Source of the DNA: Paragonimus westermani
Lineage: Eukaryota; Platyhelminthes; Trematoda; Plagiorchiida; Troglotrematidae
Length of the DNA stretch: 64,000 nucleotides
Direction of reading: 5' to 3'
Assembly (NCBI GenBank): GCA_008508345.1
Contig: QNGE01003286.1
Location: 24,298-88,297, forward strand
Under the pieces are notes generated by a model. The model did not search any database and was not told where the DNA came from. It was given only the letters and a program-made list of their open reading frames with translations. Every line of letters starts with the position of its first letter. Positions within the stretch are counted from its first letter, which is position 1. Below are positions 50,670-63,759 of the stretch, piece by piece. A program made the translations under genes and the position numbers.

Positions 50670-51300
50670 TTACTGCGACACACCGACTCCAAGTCGATCT
50701 GGAAAACGCATCGATCGACGGGATCTTGTACGAACTTGTTTCAGTGTTTGTCGGTTGGTTTAGTTTCCTTCAGCAGTCACGCTGGGATGAGATGATCAAT
50801 CGGCATGTTGTTGCGAGATGCACCGATGTCCAACGTATATTTCTCCGCGCGATACAAAGCACATACGGACCTTTGTGCACTGGTTGTGGAGATTCATGAG
50901 GTTTATCACAGCGGACAAATACGTGCGAACAGTCGGTCATTTCGTTAGAATAATTCGTGGGTTTGCCTCTTAATCGTGGTGGCTGATAATCTAAATTCGG
51001 GTCGGGAAAGGTTGCATTATCCGAATGGGTTAGTAGCTGACGAGGTAAGTGCAAGCTGGTGCCATAGGTAAATTGTGCTGGGGATTATTGACTATCAGCA
51101 CGAACAGGGATGTGTAATCCAAAAAGTGTAAGTTGTAATTGACCAAACCAAGCGGTTGATTCTAGTTTGGTAGTCAGAACAGCCTTTACGGTCCGGTGAA
51201 ATCTTTCGACCATTCCGTTGGAATGTGGATGGTATGTTGTGGAACGTATCCACTGAATTCCAAACAGACGCGTAAGTTGCCCAGGGTACAATACTTTTCG
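50670..51300 (-). pseudogene. Ty3/gypsy-like pol remnant: integrase core end and carboxyl tail
   Basis: The minus strand encodes a typical gypsy integrase segment: LTRLFGIQWIRSTTYHPHSN, then GMVERFHRTVKAVL, with the Glu of the DDE triad kept in VERFHR. A TAA at about 51085 interrupts the frame. The same frame continues with YGTSLHLPRQLL and CSHVFVRCD, and GPY follows. A frame change near 50770-50850 leads to VRTRSRRSMRFPDRLG, the Arg-rich end of many gypsy polyproteins, and then a stop. Protease, RT and RNase H are absent upstream (right) of about 51300, so only the 3' end of the element remains. Confidence 0.8.
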
Positions 51301-54300
51301 TTCTAGTTTAGACTCATTAATTATGAGTAGCTGTTTTTTCTTCTAACAAGCAGCCACTCTGATGGTCATAAATGGAATAACGTTCTGACTTTGGATACCT
51401 GATAGCGTGTCATTGTAGCTCCACCTAGCTCCACTTGACAAGTTAAAGTGGCGAACGGTAACCGAACCCACCTAGCTGTTAGTGGTTTGTTAGAAGCAGA
51501 AAATCCCGTTCATTAGCTCTCAGAGATTTCAAGTAGTTTGCGGTCCTTTTATCATGTTCACGATTTACCTGGACATGACCATCCGAACGACTAGTTGACA
51601 GTAGATAGAACATGAAGCAATATTCTCACTTTCTTACAGAGTTGACCTCAGGAGAGGAAGTGTATCTCATTAGTTGAGTTCTTTAGTTGGCCAGGTTAAT
51701 TTTGATGCTGTTGCTTTATGTTATGGTACAGACTTCTGCCCCAATCACTTTGAAGCCACGAGTACCGTAATCTCCAAGGGTTAAGGAAATCAACGCAATT
51801 TTGAGCCATGATTTCAACTGAAGTTGGATGACAATCTGACATGGAAAATCAAAATTGTGAATTAAAAGAGACGACATTGAACACCATTTAGGTTTGAACA
51901 CGGTTTTTGTGAGCAGTCATATTATCCTATCATCTCCTGTGTAATTCATGGTCAAGAATGAAGGGTGAGTTTGGCTGACACTTGCAGGCATTGCATATTC
52001 CTACCTGAACAGGAATTGTTTTCCGATGTACTTTATTATAGAGCGACCGTGTTTACCGTTGCATCAGTAGCCTGGTGATTAGCGAGTATGAGTAATGACG
52101 GCCGGCCATATCCCCTCCTACTTTCGGAATCCGTTTCGCAAAAAACTATTAGAGACCACACCGCCTCACTTTGGAAAACGTTGACCCACATAAAGCACAG
52201 GCACTTTGATTGCCTTGCCGTTCATCCATTAATATGGGCTAGGATACAAAATGTGCCTAGACGCAACGGTTATGGGAGATGCCGGCTCCCTATTGTCAAC
52301 CACCCCCACTACCGAACTATTATGTCTCTGAATAAAAGATACTTCCTGTCTTTATATCAGTATTTTTGGTGATGTAGCTGTTTTGTTTTGATCTTTTGTT
52401 TTCGGCTGCATACTGATAAGCTACACCTATCAGTTCACTCCAGGCTATCATTAACATTAGTGGACCAGAAACTGTGAATGTTGATCGATGATCACCGGTA
52501 CTGTGTGAATAACTTTCACAATATTTCATCCTATCACATTTCCTCTTCCAGCATCATTGCGTGAATGCCCTACTTTGATTTCTTCTATCCTGTTTATCGA
52601 TGAATTGTAAGGAATATTTCGTGCATGCCTTACCTAATGTCGCCTAAGGAACTGGCTGAATTCACTGCTCGCAAACTGAGGACTACCATCGGTAGTAGTT
52701 CTATTCGAACTTACAGATGGTCCGCTCGGAATGCCCAACCATCCGATCATAACGGATGAAGTGGCTTCTATGAGCAGATATACTTCGGCCAGTTACTGCA
52801 ATATTAGTATCTTCCTTTATATTCCCCTATAGTGAAGAACCCCATGATTTCGATGATACTGTTCTCACATGATAGTTTCAAAATAATCAGGCTTAGTTTT
52901 ATAATGTTGAAGCTGTTTCGGAGGCTTTGTTGTTCCATTTGTGGTGCAAGTTCACCAGCTGAACAGTACAGAATGATGTGTTTTGAAAGACCTTCTTAAA
53001 TTAAACGAGCAGGGATACGGGTGACATTTAATGAGGTCGTTTGTTAAAACTCTTTGAGATTGTGGTCTGTCTTTAGGATTCTAACTCCAGTTGTTAATAC
53101 TAGAGAGAGAAAAACATGAAAACGATCACTTAAGACAAACGGTGAAAGAATTAATGATATGGATTAGTTGACAGAAAACTTCTGTAATCACTCTTACTAA
53201 ATGGTGACAAAAACAAAGCAGTTAAGAATTAAAAGCTGACCAACTTTCCATGTCACACCAGTAACTATGTTACGTTTATTGAGATGCTAGTGCACGAGTT
53301 AGATAAGAAATTACAATCGCTGAGCAGAGCTGTGTGCAACCTAATGTAACTTATGTATTGGTGTTCAGTGAATATATCGGGGAACAGCAAAGAGAAACGA
53401 TTATCGCACTATCTGTAAGATGAAGAGGAATTACTTAGTATGTTGAGTGACAGACAAAAGAGTCAAACTCTTGCTAGAACATCACTAACATGCAACACTG
53501 TACAGTTAACCAAAGTTCACTGTTCCGAAAACCTTCACCAGGTTTATGAGTTAGCATGATTTTAATCCAGACGTACGTGGGAGTCGTATTAGCAAACATG
53601 TTAGACTAAACTTTCTTGTTTGCTGTCAGTGGAAACCATTCTCAAACATTTTTTCGAGCTGACGGCTTTCAGATCACTGAAGTTTCTGTCAGTCAATCCT
53701 GTGAAACTAGACCTAGCGTGTCAGTCGTCGCATACGCCTTATCAGCAGACCTAAGTGGCCAGGTACAGAGCTCAGGAACTTAATCGCTTAATCGAAAACA
53801 ATGTAACTTCAACGCTTGACAGCGACTTCGATGGATTTCAAAGGGAAATGATTGAGAACTCCTGCCGAGACACTAAGGTTTTGTATGACGCAGCGAGACT
53901 GATAGGTAATTAAACCCAAATGCAATATTTTCAACTCTTGGTTTTGCTTCATAACTAAGATAGGACACTGGTTGCCGCTTATGAACTTCCTTTTCTTGAC
54001 GACTAGGAAGATGAGAACGCCTAATAATTAGAACTGTTCCAATCGTGAATTAAATTTTCCTGTGTGAGAGTGAGTGCAGCTGTCTATTCGATTTTGCCGG
54101 AAATGTTTATAGGTGTAGCGGATCTAACAAAAAACACTTATGCGCATTGTTCAGCTTGTATTTTTAATTATCAAACCACTGTTTACCAAAGTGATTTTAA
54201 CCAAACCTCCTTCCAAACCTATTGAATTTATTCTAACTCACTATATTCACATGGTAATAGGCGTAACAAAACACGATATCGAGCCCAGATGAAATACAGA

Positions 54301-57300
54301 AAAGAATGTTTATTTGTTTATTCGAGCACGGAATTGCTGATACTCCCTTATGAAAGTAGAAAAGTTTGGGAAATTATTGAAATCACTGATTTTTATATAA
54401 CGAACTCATTAAAACAACGAAAGGACAGATGTTGTTGGATGTCTATAGTTTGATTGTTCTTGTTAGTTGTAGATTGAAAATAAACCTCCAGTACTTGTGA
54501 CAAATACACAAGACAGACAAACGAAATGAATTCAAGCTCAAAATGTTGCTACAAATGGAGACGATGTGCATGAACCGCCGAGTTTTACGCACACAACAGT
54601 GGTTGTATTTAGACGATCAACACGTTTTAACTGACAGACAAAGTTTGTGGCTAAGGTTCCATAACGTCAGGCTAGTCGAGACAAACGATCTGCTGCGGTA
54701 TGTTGCTTGTCTGTGGTGATGACAAACTTCTGAGCGCGAAACATGGAGCTGCTAATTTACTCGCATAAATAGTTGCATCAACCCACTGGAGACTCGTTCG
54801 GCCATTCCCATGGGCAAACAAACGTCCTGTCCGTTTAGGCGACTGTAAGTGTGACTATAATCCCTCGGACGAAAAAAATCTCTGCACTGTACACGTCTCA
54901 AAATTGGTCATACCTGATATCTCATAAAAGGTTGCAGACGGTCAGTTTCAAATCTGATAATTTCTGTTTACGTGATACTGCAGCCACCAACACGACCGAA
55001 ATTTCAACATCCCACAAGGCTTTCCCACTTGACTGTTTTAACAGCCCACAAAAAAATACTATTACATCGCGTTAGCTTGCAATTTAGTGATCTCAGGCTT
55101 CGTCAAAACAACAGCTAGTCCGGAACAGTGTCTAATTAAGTCAAACCTAATCGATGCTAAGTGTTTGACCACATGACCTTTATTGCCCTGAGAACACGTA
55201 AATATGGACACAAAAGAAACTACAAACCGAACAGACGGTGCTAACTTATGGAATACAGACCTTGAGTCTGCTTAGAAATGACCTTGTGATTAGCCATTCA
55301 ATAACGCATTCTGCGCGTTAAACATATGTCCGGCAATCGACTTTTGACACCGAGTTCATTTTATTCAGGTTTAAGTCTAAGCATAGCAATTTATTGCGTG
55401 AACAGTAAAAATTAACTTATCTGTGGCTTTGAGTAGGATCCGATCTCTCGAGCACATAAAGTTTGGTCTTAACTCGGTGAGGCTATCTAGCCTATATGGA
55501 TACATGCAGGCATACTCTGCAACATGTTGCGTTTTTACTAAGAGGATAAATTGTCAAAGTGCACTGTTTTACTTAACTCACTTGTAATCTACCAGTTAGT
55601 AATCATGGACTTGAGCTTAGTCGGGAAGTATTACGCCAACCAAGCTATACTCCATTTACAAATAAACGGAACTCCCGACACTTAATGTATTCTTTTCAGT
55701 TGCTACCAGAAACCGGTAGAAAATCAACGAGTAACAACAATAAAGCGTCCTAATTGTGCTTTGTATGAGAAGACTTAATGTTAGTGATTCTAAGGCAGAC
55801 AAGCTACATGCATTTCGTTCTCAAGAGTGACCATTTCACAACTGACGCCAGCCAAAATTGAAGCCTGCTTTTGAAAGCCCATACGTTTTCACCTGATCTA
55901 ACAATTTGTTTGCAGTTTCACCAAGGTTCCTACTGGACAGATTTGACCAGTGTTCACGATAAGACATGGCTGAGCTTAATCCAGAGTAGCTAAACTCGGT
56001 GCATGTGCAATGAAAACTCAGCATCCAAGCACGAATCTAGTCTCATCTATTGCAGAACATATCAAGTTACAGTTGTTATCCATGTCCTTTTCTAAACAGT
56101 CCACAACCCAGTTAGGTTCACCTAGAACACTCCAGCGTCCACTCGCTGCACACGTTCAAAGAGTCTTTCTTGCATAACTCTTATCTCAGTTTTAACGTTA
56201 ACGTTTTAAAAACGAATGAACCAACAAAGGCTTAACGCAGTTTAGCTTTCCATATTGGATTTCCGACCTTGAGGAAATACTATTAGACGTAGTATGAAGA
56301 CCCATGCTACCTGCCAAAGACGCCATTTTTAATTTTTTTGTCCACCTCACATGATACCAAAAAAACAGTTGTAAATGGGAGAAAGGGTTTGTCGTGCAAC
56401 ATCAGCTTGCTTTGCTAGCATCTTGTCTTCAACTTCTGCGAGAAATTATTCAAAAGTTCTGACCAACAAGGCAAACAGGATAAGTACAACTAGCCAGAAC
56501 TCAGAATTTTTCTAATGATGAACGTTTGTTTCACAACTTTTGTCGGCTATTTATTTAAAGAAACTTCATGAATGAATACGGTGATTCGTTTTGAAAGTAT
56601 TTTTAAACAGTGCAAACATCTAGTGGGTTGTTTCGGTAGCCGACACATGGATTCAACAATTTCTCTGTTGTCTTCACTCTAAGGGTGTTCTGCAGACCTG
56701 CATCTATAACAGTTCGAAGAAACAGGGTCAGGCAGGTATAACATTTTGGCTGAAACTTACATTTAGCTGCAAAGTCTACTGTAATGTTCCCGTTAACACA
56801 AACGTCGTTCTACAGTGTGTTTTTCTCAGGGTTCAGTCATTGTTTTCGCTTTTGTGACCACACAGAATCGCTTCCCTTCTCCCGTAACAATCTAATGAAA
56901 TCGTCACCTTTTTCTGATAGGCGAAAAGTTAGTGAGTGTTGGATGCGGAGCTTTATTTTCAGTTGTGTACTCCTACACAAACACAGTTCCATGTACACTG
57001 GACGTCCCACTGTCTTGGAGATGTTCTTACGCAGTAGGCTATGTCAAACCAAAACGTCTTGCTAATCTTTTGGTAGTTTAATCAAATGCCGTTTCAACAG
57101 CTTGGTACAAAAATTGATCAGTTGGCGTAGTCATCTGAACAGAGAGTACTGGCATTATCTTATTAGAATGCTTTGAACCAACGCTACTGTTTGCAAATAT
57201 CTTAGGCGTGTGCATAAGCAAGGCAAGTTAATTCGATGACTGTAGCTGCCAAAGTGTTCATAGGAAATTCGTAACTTACGCAACGACCCTAGTTGGTAAC

Positions 57301-57746
57301 GGAATCTAATCAGCATGAAAGATGCTAATGAACGCACACGAAGATCCATTCAATTCGCTTTGTACGAAGCTAGAAGCATAAGGAAGGCATCTGAATTTAG
57401 CAGCCATTGTATGAATTTCGTTATCGTTATTATCTCAAAATCGATAGATAATTCTAGGTTTTGTTTCGCCCTGTGAAATATTTTGTACACTGAGGCCATG
57501 TTTTTTTAACAATTGTATTTAGCACATTTACTTGTAAAACCCGTTCATCTGAAAAACGCACCGCTGTCCCAGTGCGTTCAGCCTCTTAGGCGAACGGATC
57601 TACTATAGATGCAATAAGTAAGAGTCCAAGACTACTCAAATGCACATTCAGTAGTCTTCAACTCCTTTATAGTTTCGTTCAACTGATGTGTCCACCATTT
57701 GAGTTTAATTACTCAACATCACCTTTTCTTTCTCCCTTCCAATCAG

Positions 57747-57850
57747 TGACCTACAGGATTACGTGACATTTTGTATTCTGCACAAATATGCCGGATTTGT
57801 GTACAAGCATATAGCCAAACTGAAGCGAAAGTTGTTGGAACCCTTAGCAG
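57747..57850 (+). CDS. M13 peptidase-like gene, visible exon 4
   Basis: A strong acceptor (TTCTCCCTTCCAATCAG follows T-rich sequence) and a near-perfect donor (GCAG/GTACGT) bound 104 bases. The first base completes the Asn codon left by exon 3 and the last base starts the Glu codon finished by exon 5. The product is DLQDYVTFCILHKYAGFVYK followed by HIAKLKRKLLEPLA. In M13 proteins this is the region T-xxx-LxxYxxWRxxxxxxxxL that runs into a basic helix. The usual Trp of YxxW is Phe here (VTF). Confidence 0.7.
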
Positions 57851-60800
57851 GTACGTTCCTTATCCATTTGGTTATACAGTTTTTTCAAAAGATACCACCT
57901 TACCCCGAAGAATTAAAGTGTTTTTTGCTGAGGGAGGACTTTCGCAGATGCACAAGTGGACGAAGTTACTCTAGCTCCTGGTGCAAATGACATATGAAAC
58001 CAGACAAAACTTCCTCGTCCCGAGTTTGAGCAAACACCTTTGGTGAATAGGTTGGAATGGCCTTCGCTCTAATCAAGAGATACGCTATCCGTGTTACTAG
58101 TTGGATCAAGATGTTCATTCTACACTTAGATTGCCCACTTTTCTGCTACAGTTAGCATGTTTGTAATAATGCTATGCCCATGAGATACATTTCCAACGTA
58201 TTTTCACGGTTCACAGTATGACACTTTGACGTTGATATGAGAAACAATCCAACGGGAAATACTGTTTATCCTTCGACCAATCATACAAAGACATGATAGT
58301 AACAGCAGGCTATATCAGTCACCTTATCAAAGATCGCTTTTACGTGCCTATCACACTGATTGTAGAACTGAAGTGTCAAACTACTTGTGTGTTTCACGTT
58401 GATATCACAGTTGCCCAAATGCAGATGACCTTATAAACTGTTCTACAGCGATCAATTTAATGTAATCATTAGTCAACTTGGCTGAAAGAACTTCTTTACA
58501 GATCAACCTATTTGCTCTATCTACTTTTCTGGGATACTCTTGTGACCGTTTCGCTACTGACAATAATAACAATTGGTGTTACTTTGCTAGTAATATGGAG
58601 CATTTTAATGTTTCAATTGTCTAACTTAATCCTAAATGTTTCGCACGTAAAGAAAGTGTATGAACCAAAAATTTGAACTTTTAGGATGCGTCCGCTTGAA
58701 GACCTGCATAGTATCTTACTGTTTTCAGTCAAGTATAGGGCAACATGGATGGTCAGTATCTTCAGTTATCCAGTTTTGTTCGGGCCACAAGCGACCGTGA
58801 CTTATCAGAGTCTGTTCAAGTTCTTTAGTGGCAATGGTGGTTACGGCAGCAAGTCTGAAAGTAACGGTAAACCACAGGCATCCTCACTTTGATGCAATGA
58901 TTAAATTAGCAGCCAACAGAGACCTCCGTTTATCAGATAGTTGTGAAATTCCTCTTATATCAGAGATACAATTAAGTGATTCATATCCTGTCAGTTTGTC
59001 GTTCAAAGCTGGTAACTGGAAGTAAAACTTAGCCATATCTTAAACTTTCGCCTGTGTCTGAACTAAAAAAAAGCAGTTTTCGTTAAACCTAGTTGGACGG
59101 TCGACAGGATTTTCATCAAGGGTACATTTTACAGCATAATCTCTTTTCGTTCGAGCTAGTCGAACAAACAACCAACTAACATTACAACTGTAAATTAATT
59201 TCAGGAACTTAAATATGGCTCGGCTCGGTTTGGTTATAAGGCTAAAACCTTAAGAAGTAGTTGGTATTTGTCTGTTTTTCAACATAGAATTGGGGACAAA
59301 ATCGGTAAAGAGATTGCATTGATGCCTATGACGATTCCTGCTGATAACGTTTAGATGGGATACAAACAGAACAGTAGGATCGGTAATGTGTTACATAGTG
59401 CAACGAAAAGTTTGTCTTGGTTTGTGAAACACGAAAAACGAATGAGTATTCACGGGTTTGAGCATAGTACGTCTGAGTAGTTACAATACAAGTCAGAGAG
59501 ATAATCGTAAACAGTTAATTGGTCAGCGTAATGAACTCATGAAATGGAAACGAGTGATACCAGATTGTCTATTGTGGTTAGAAAAATCTCGTTTATTTCG
59601 ATAGAATCCTAGGCACCCAGCATGGCGGTGTTTAGTATTTATCGGCACGAGTTATGAGTAACAACCTTTAGGCAGTAAAGATATCCATTATTGTAAATCG
59701 AGGCTTTTGTCGGGAAATCACGAAATAGTATTTGTGCGTTTAAATTCACTTCTATGCTGGCTGACTAGTGGTCACCAAGTTGACTCCACACTAAACACAT
59801 TCAGACTNTCAGACTCAAAAGGCATTCCGGAACAGATAAGCTTAAATAAAATCCGAAATGGTTTCACACACAATTTGTTCGACGCGCTAACCAATCAAAC
59901 TAACCATCCATTCATGTGGGGTCAATCTACCAGCAGCGTCCTAACAGTATTCCCCGAACAACTTTTTATCGTCTGAGGGTTCGTCAAAGAGTAAAAGCTG
60001 ATCCGTATTGGGCTAGAGGATGTAACCAGACCAGTTGACCTAGGGTTCAGGAAGCTGGGAAGAACCCGGAGCACAAATAGGTATATATCGCAGTTAACAG
60101 GGAACAACAACGATGGCCAGTTGAAATAAACGCGCGCACACACGAACGCCATCGATATCCATTAAAACAATGTTGTAAATGTGCAACAACCGAAATAAGC
60201 CTAGAACGTACATTCTGGGATTAGGACGAAGTTCACGCTTCCTTTGGATAAAAGCAGTGCTTCAGCGACGGGATAAAATTTACTTCTACCCACCCTTTTT
60301 ATTTATTCTGAATTACTATCAGACTGAAACTTTTATGAATAATTATTGACTTATTACTTTGTCATGGTAAAAACCATTGCGAAGAGCATACAATGTAAAA
60401 TGTATGCGTCACTGTTGGACCCAGATCCGGTTGTGACAAGTTTATACTACGAGCGAACTAGAGGACAATTGGGTGTGGGTGAACTCATCCACTTCCCGAC
60501 ATAATGACAAACACAGCGAGGACCTGGCGGATTCCATAGTACTTGAGAATATGCAAACCGAATGGACCATTTTTATTGTTGACTTTGCCTGAACTGACGA
60601 ATTAATGCATATATTTTGGTATGAATATCGGTTAGGCATTTTAAATCTGAAGACCGAAGTGTGGATACTCGTTTGTATTACGGTTGTTCACACGTTTAAC
60701 TGCAACTGTTTGTCAACTGTATGTGGGTCGCACACTTCGACACTTGTGTATGCTCATCATCCAGTGCGTATCAGGATTGGTTAGCAGAATCTCTTATTAA

Positions 60801-63637
60801 TGCAATTATGTCTCATTTGACTGACAACTGGGACCAACCTTACTGATTTTCAAGTTTGGATGAATCCGACAAAATTTGAACAAAGGCAGGTTTCGATTAA
60901 TATCAAAAACACTATAACTGGATTATATAAGATATCCTTGTGTGTTAAAAAAATGATTGAATTAATCTCAACAGCCGCCCTGATCAGGTTTTAGTTCAGT
61001 CTATTGGTTCTGTGTTCGCTGAAGGTATAATGACTCTCGCAAACAAGATAGCGGTTGGAAAGTACTGGAAATATTCCAGTTACCTCAGGTAAACCACAGC
61101 AAGACCATTAGTAGTAAGAGCTACGAAACCACCCCGGAGCTCAGAAGTACCACATTTAGATTCATTCGTCTACCCGCCCCGGCTGTTTTGCATGGAATCC
61201 ATCAGACATCCCAGGGGGTTGTCTAGTTTGATAATATTTGTCAAACTGTTTTTACTAAGTGCCGTCTGTATTAGTGCTGAACAATGAAACCGAATTACTG
61301 ATACGTCAGTTAGCAGAGGTGATTATTTAGAAACTGGACTACTTGACAGTAATACAACCAGTTCAAGAAGGAATGGCTGAGTCCGAATGTGAACAGGTGG
61401 ACCCAGGTGGTCGAACGCTGGTTGCTTTTGGACGTGCCATTTGTTAGGCTAGTTCAAGTTGATAACAAATACGAGCATTTTAAAGTTCGGTTCTTCACAT
61501 TATTTGGCCTACCGAACCACTTACCAAGGACAAATTAATCGTATGCAACACCACTTTCAAACTATACTACTATAACAATCTGAGGTGGATTTTTTCGACA
61601 AAACCATCCATATCACGCGCTTTCTCGCAGTTGTTTGCTAAGATCTGGCAGGTTGCTTATTAATCATAACATACTACTTGCGGTTACCTATAGATAATGC
61701 AACATGCTTTTTAATGTAAAAATTTTGCCGGTTTCTGCCTCCATCAAAGGCGGCTGACTTCATACGAAATGCAAACTGTGACAAAAATGTCTGTCCTTAC
61801 ATTTATGGGAGTTATCGACATACGGCCATCTTCACTACCTCCGGTAGTCAATGTGTTTAACATAATGGTGTAATTTCAGAAACAGTTGTATTAGTAGGGT
61901 GGAGCAAGGGGTGAAGCCCAACTCAGTAGATGTGCCCTAAGACGGCAGTGCGAAACACTAGTGTACCTACTGGAAATGGTTTCTAACATGCAAAACGTCC
62001 TATATTCTACGGCAAGGCTTTCATCAGCTACAAGTGACTGATCAAATGTTGACTGCACGTTCTCAATTTGGCTGAACGCTATTACTTCGTCATTCCGAAA
62101 TACTGAATGGCTGTATCTGTCAAATGTTGGGATTCGGTGTTATATGCCCAGAGTTAATTAACTGACACTCTTGTGAATGCAAATTTCATCCGGAAACGTT
62201 TCGGATTCTAAGCGGTCTGACACTGTTGCTGAATTAGCGACTGTTCTTCTGGGTGAAAACACACTGGTTTCAGGCATTGCGACTGGTATCATCGCGGTAC
62301 AATGAACGACAGAGCTGTGCAATGTGAAAATCGTATAAATAGACATGCACTGGTTGCTGCACGAATATCCAGTCTTGCAAACAGTCAGTAAAAAGAGGTA
62401 TATTGTGCAATGACATAATTATTCATTTTGCTGTAAGCATAACATGAGCTTATAGTAATGAGGGGTACTACCATACGAATTTGGTGGAGGCATGTACAAA
62501 CGGGTTGAAGTAAAAAACGGCAAGCGGACGGTAACGTTACTGGCGTTGTCTCATGTAGCTTTTCCTAATTAGCAAACGCATGATCACAAGCCTTCCGTCT
62601 GCTTCTTGTCCTATTTTGTCACTTCAGTATGGTATTGGCTTCGTAGCTCATCTGAAAAACAGTTTATTGGGATTGGACATTCTGTTCCTGTTGCTGGTGC
62701 AGGTCATGTAGCAGCTTAGATTATCATAATTTGGCCACTTCGAAATTAGCAGATGTGATTGCGAGCTTGTGAATAGTCTGAATAGTCCACTTTTTCAGTC
62801 AGTAAAAGACACACCTGTGCCGCAGATATATGAGAAAGGTCGTAATTGGGAGTTAATTACCAGCGAACAACACCGTGTACACTTCTTATTGACGTTTGGT
62901 CAGGTGTGTTTCTGAAGTAGATTTTATTCACCTAAATTCGCGGACAAAACCTTTACAAAAACCCAGATTAACCCCATCGGAACCCGTGTGTCATTTGTGG
63001 AGGTCATGGGAGAAGTTTTAGCGGAATATTCGTTGAGCAGGATAGCTGAACATTCTTTATAACAGTGTCTTGAGAATTGTGTCAATCAAATCTCAACCTG
63101 ACACAGTAATATGCAAAATTCCTTTGTGAACGGTTTTTATACTCATACAGTTTATTCCGCGATCGATGTGTCCACACAATTGGCTTGGTTCCTCCTGTTT
63201 TTAAATTTTGACGACTGTGTCCAACTCACTCAACAAGAAGTGATTTTGTTTACTGTTTTGCGTTGTTTCTTTCCTTTAAGGAAGTATTTACTGCAACGAC
63301 TATGCGTCTACTAGTAGTCACTTCTAGACGGGTTTTGCATATATGGGTCTTTCCCTAGACGGAAACAATGTATCAGTCATTTTTTGATAAGATTGTGGCT
63401 TTATCCGTGCATATCAAACGGACGAAAAACGGCGTAATATGAATTCAAACAAATGACGATTGTCATGGGTTGTAAAAGGGTGAAATAATTACCCCCATTT
63501 TCTGTCTTCATTCACGGTGATCCAATTTTCACGAGGTGCACAAGGGATGAAAATATGAATTGTTGTCCTTTTGAATGTGGGTCAATTCAACACAATCTGA
63601 TTCTCTTGTACATTTTTGATTTCTCGTCATATTTCAG
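57851..63637 (+). other. Intron 4 of the M13-like gene (about 5.8 kb)
   Basis: The intron begins GTACGT and ends TCGTCATATTTCAG. No mobile element could be recognised. Two overlapping ORFs at 58686-58892 and 58828-59025 and a splice-like ORF beginning at 59204 (ELKYGSARFGYKAKTL, stop near 59354) are noted, but no coherent gene emerges. There is one ambiguous base at 59808. Confidence 0.5.
59808..59808. other. Ambiguous base (N)
   Basis: The single N in the window lies between two copies of TCAGACT (TCAGACTNTCAGACTC). It marks an unresolved base or a small join in the assembly. Confidence 0.95.
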
Positions 63638-63759
63638 AATCTCTTGAGATGCAACATGTTGAACAATGGCCTGTCCTACTAGATCTCGCCTCTCCCGGAT
63701 TGCGAACACTCATATTGCAACAATGGAATTGGCGTTATATTGAAAAATCCACCGAAATG
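63638..63759 (+). CDS. M13 peptidase-like gene, visible exon 5
   Basis: The acceptor TTCTCGTCATATTTCAG and the donor ATG/GTTAGT bound 122 bases. The first two bases complete the Glu codon started by exon 4 and the exon ends on a codon boundary. The product is SLEMQHVEQWPVLLDLASPG followed by LRTLILQQWNWRYIEKSTEM. M13 proteins have a RWxxCxxxxxxxLxxALGxLYVxxxF segment here, in which QWPVLLDLASPGL and RYI take the matching places. The usual Cys of RWxxC is not present. The frame stays open past the donor to a TGA at 63853, but GTTAGT and the family length favour splicing. Confidence 0.6.

Larger units (their letters stand above)
36131..57746 (+). other. Intron 3 of the M13-like gene (about 21.6 kb)
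   Basis: The intron begins GTGAGT and ends TCTCCCTTCCAATCAG. It carries an RTE-like LINE with a nested CR1-like insertion (38450-41865), a second LINE endonuclease piece (43320-44010), a SINE (44060-44345), a degenerate triplet repeat (48963-49345), a (GTGC) run at 50484-50519 and a gypsy-like 3' end (50216-51300). ORFs of 99 codons at 36307-36606 and 73 codons at 37139-37360 are not recognised. I see nothing classifiable in 42323-43319, 44346-48962, 49346-50215 or 51301-57746. Confidence 0.5.
5016..63759 (+). other. Partial gene span: M13 (neprilysin-like) peptidase, five exons
   Basis: Five exons spread over 58.7 kb read as one protein. Exon phases (start-end) are 1-0, 0-0, 0-2, 2-1 and 1-0, so every junction restores a codon: GAA (Glu) at the last junction and AAT (Asn) at the one before. 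The joined product follows the order of the M13 amino-terminal domain: an LFFS-type segment, a QPEL segment, a YVTQLLQL helix, an INFPRYF segment (compare INWxxY/F), then V-W-V-A-D-A-E-Y-Y, a Q-T-S-F-N-D-L-Q-D-Y segment and a W...L...GL...RYI segment. M13 enzymes are type II membrane or secreted zinc endopeptidases of about 700-770 residues that cleave small peptides. Only about 235 residues are here, and the HExxH exon should lie to the right. An additional small phase-0 exon could be missing between exons 2 and 3, because that stretch is shorter than usual. The family call is from remembered motifs, not a search. Confidence 0.68.

Noticed and set aside
58686..59355. Three ORFs in intron 4 considered as exons
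   Set aside because: They overlap in different frames or lack donors, and they do not fit between exons 4 and 5, which already join in phase.
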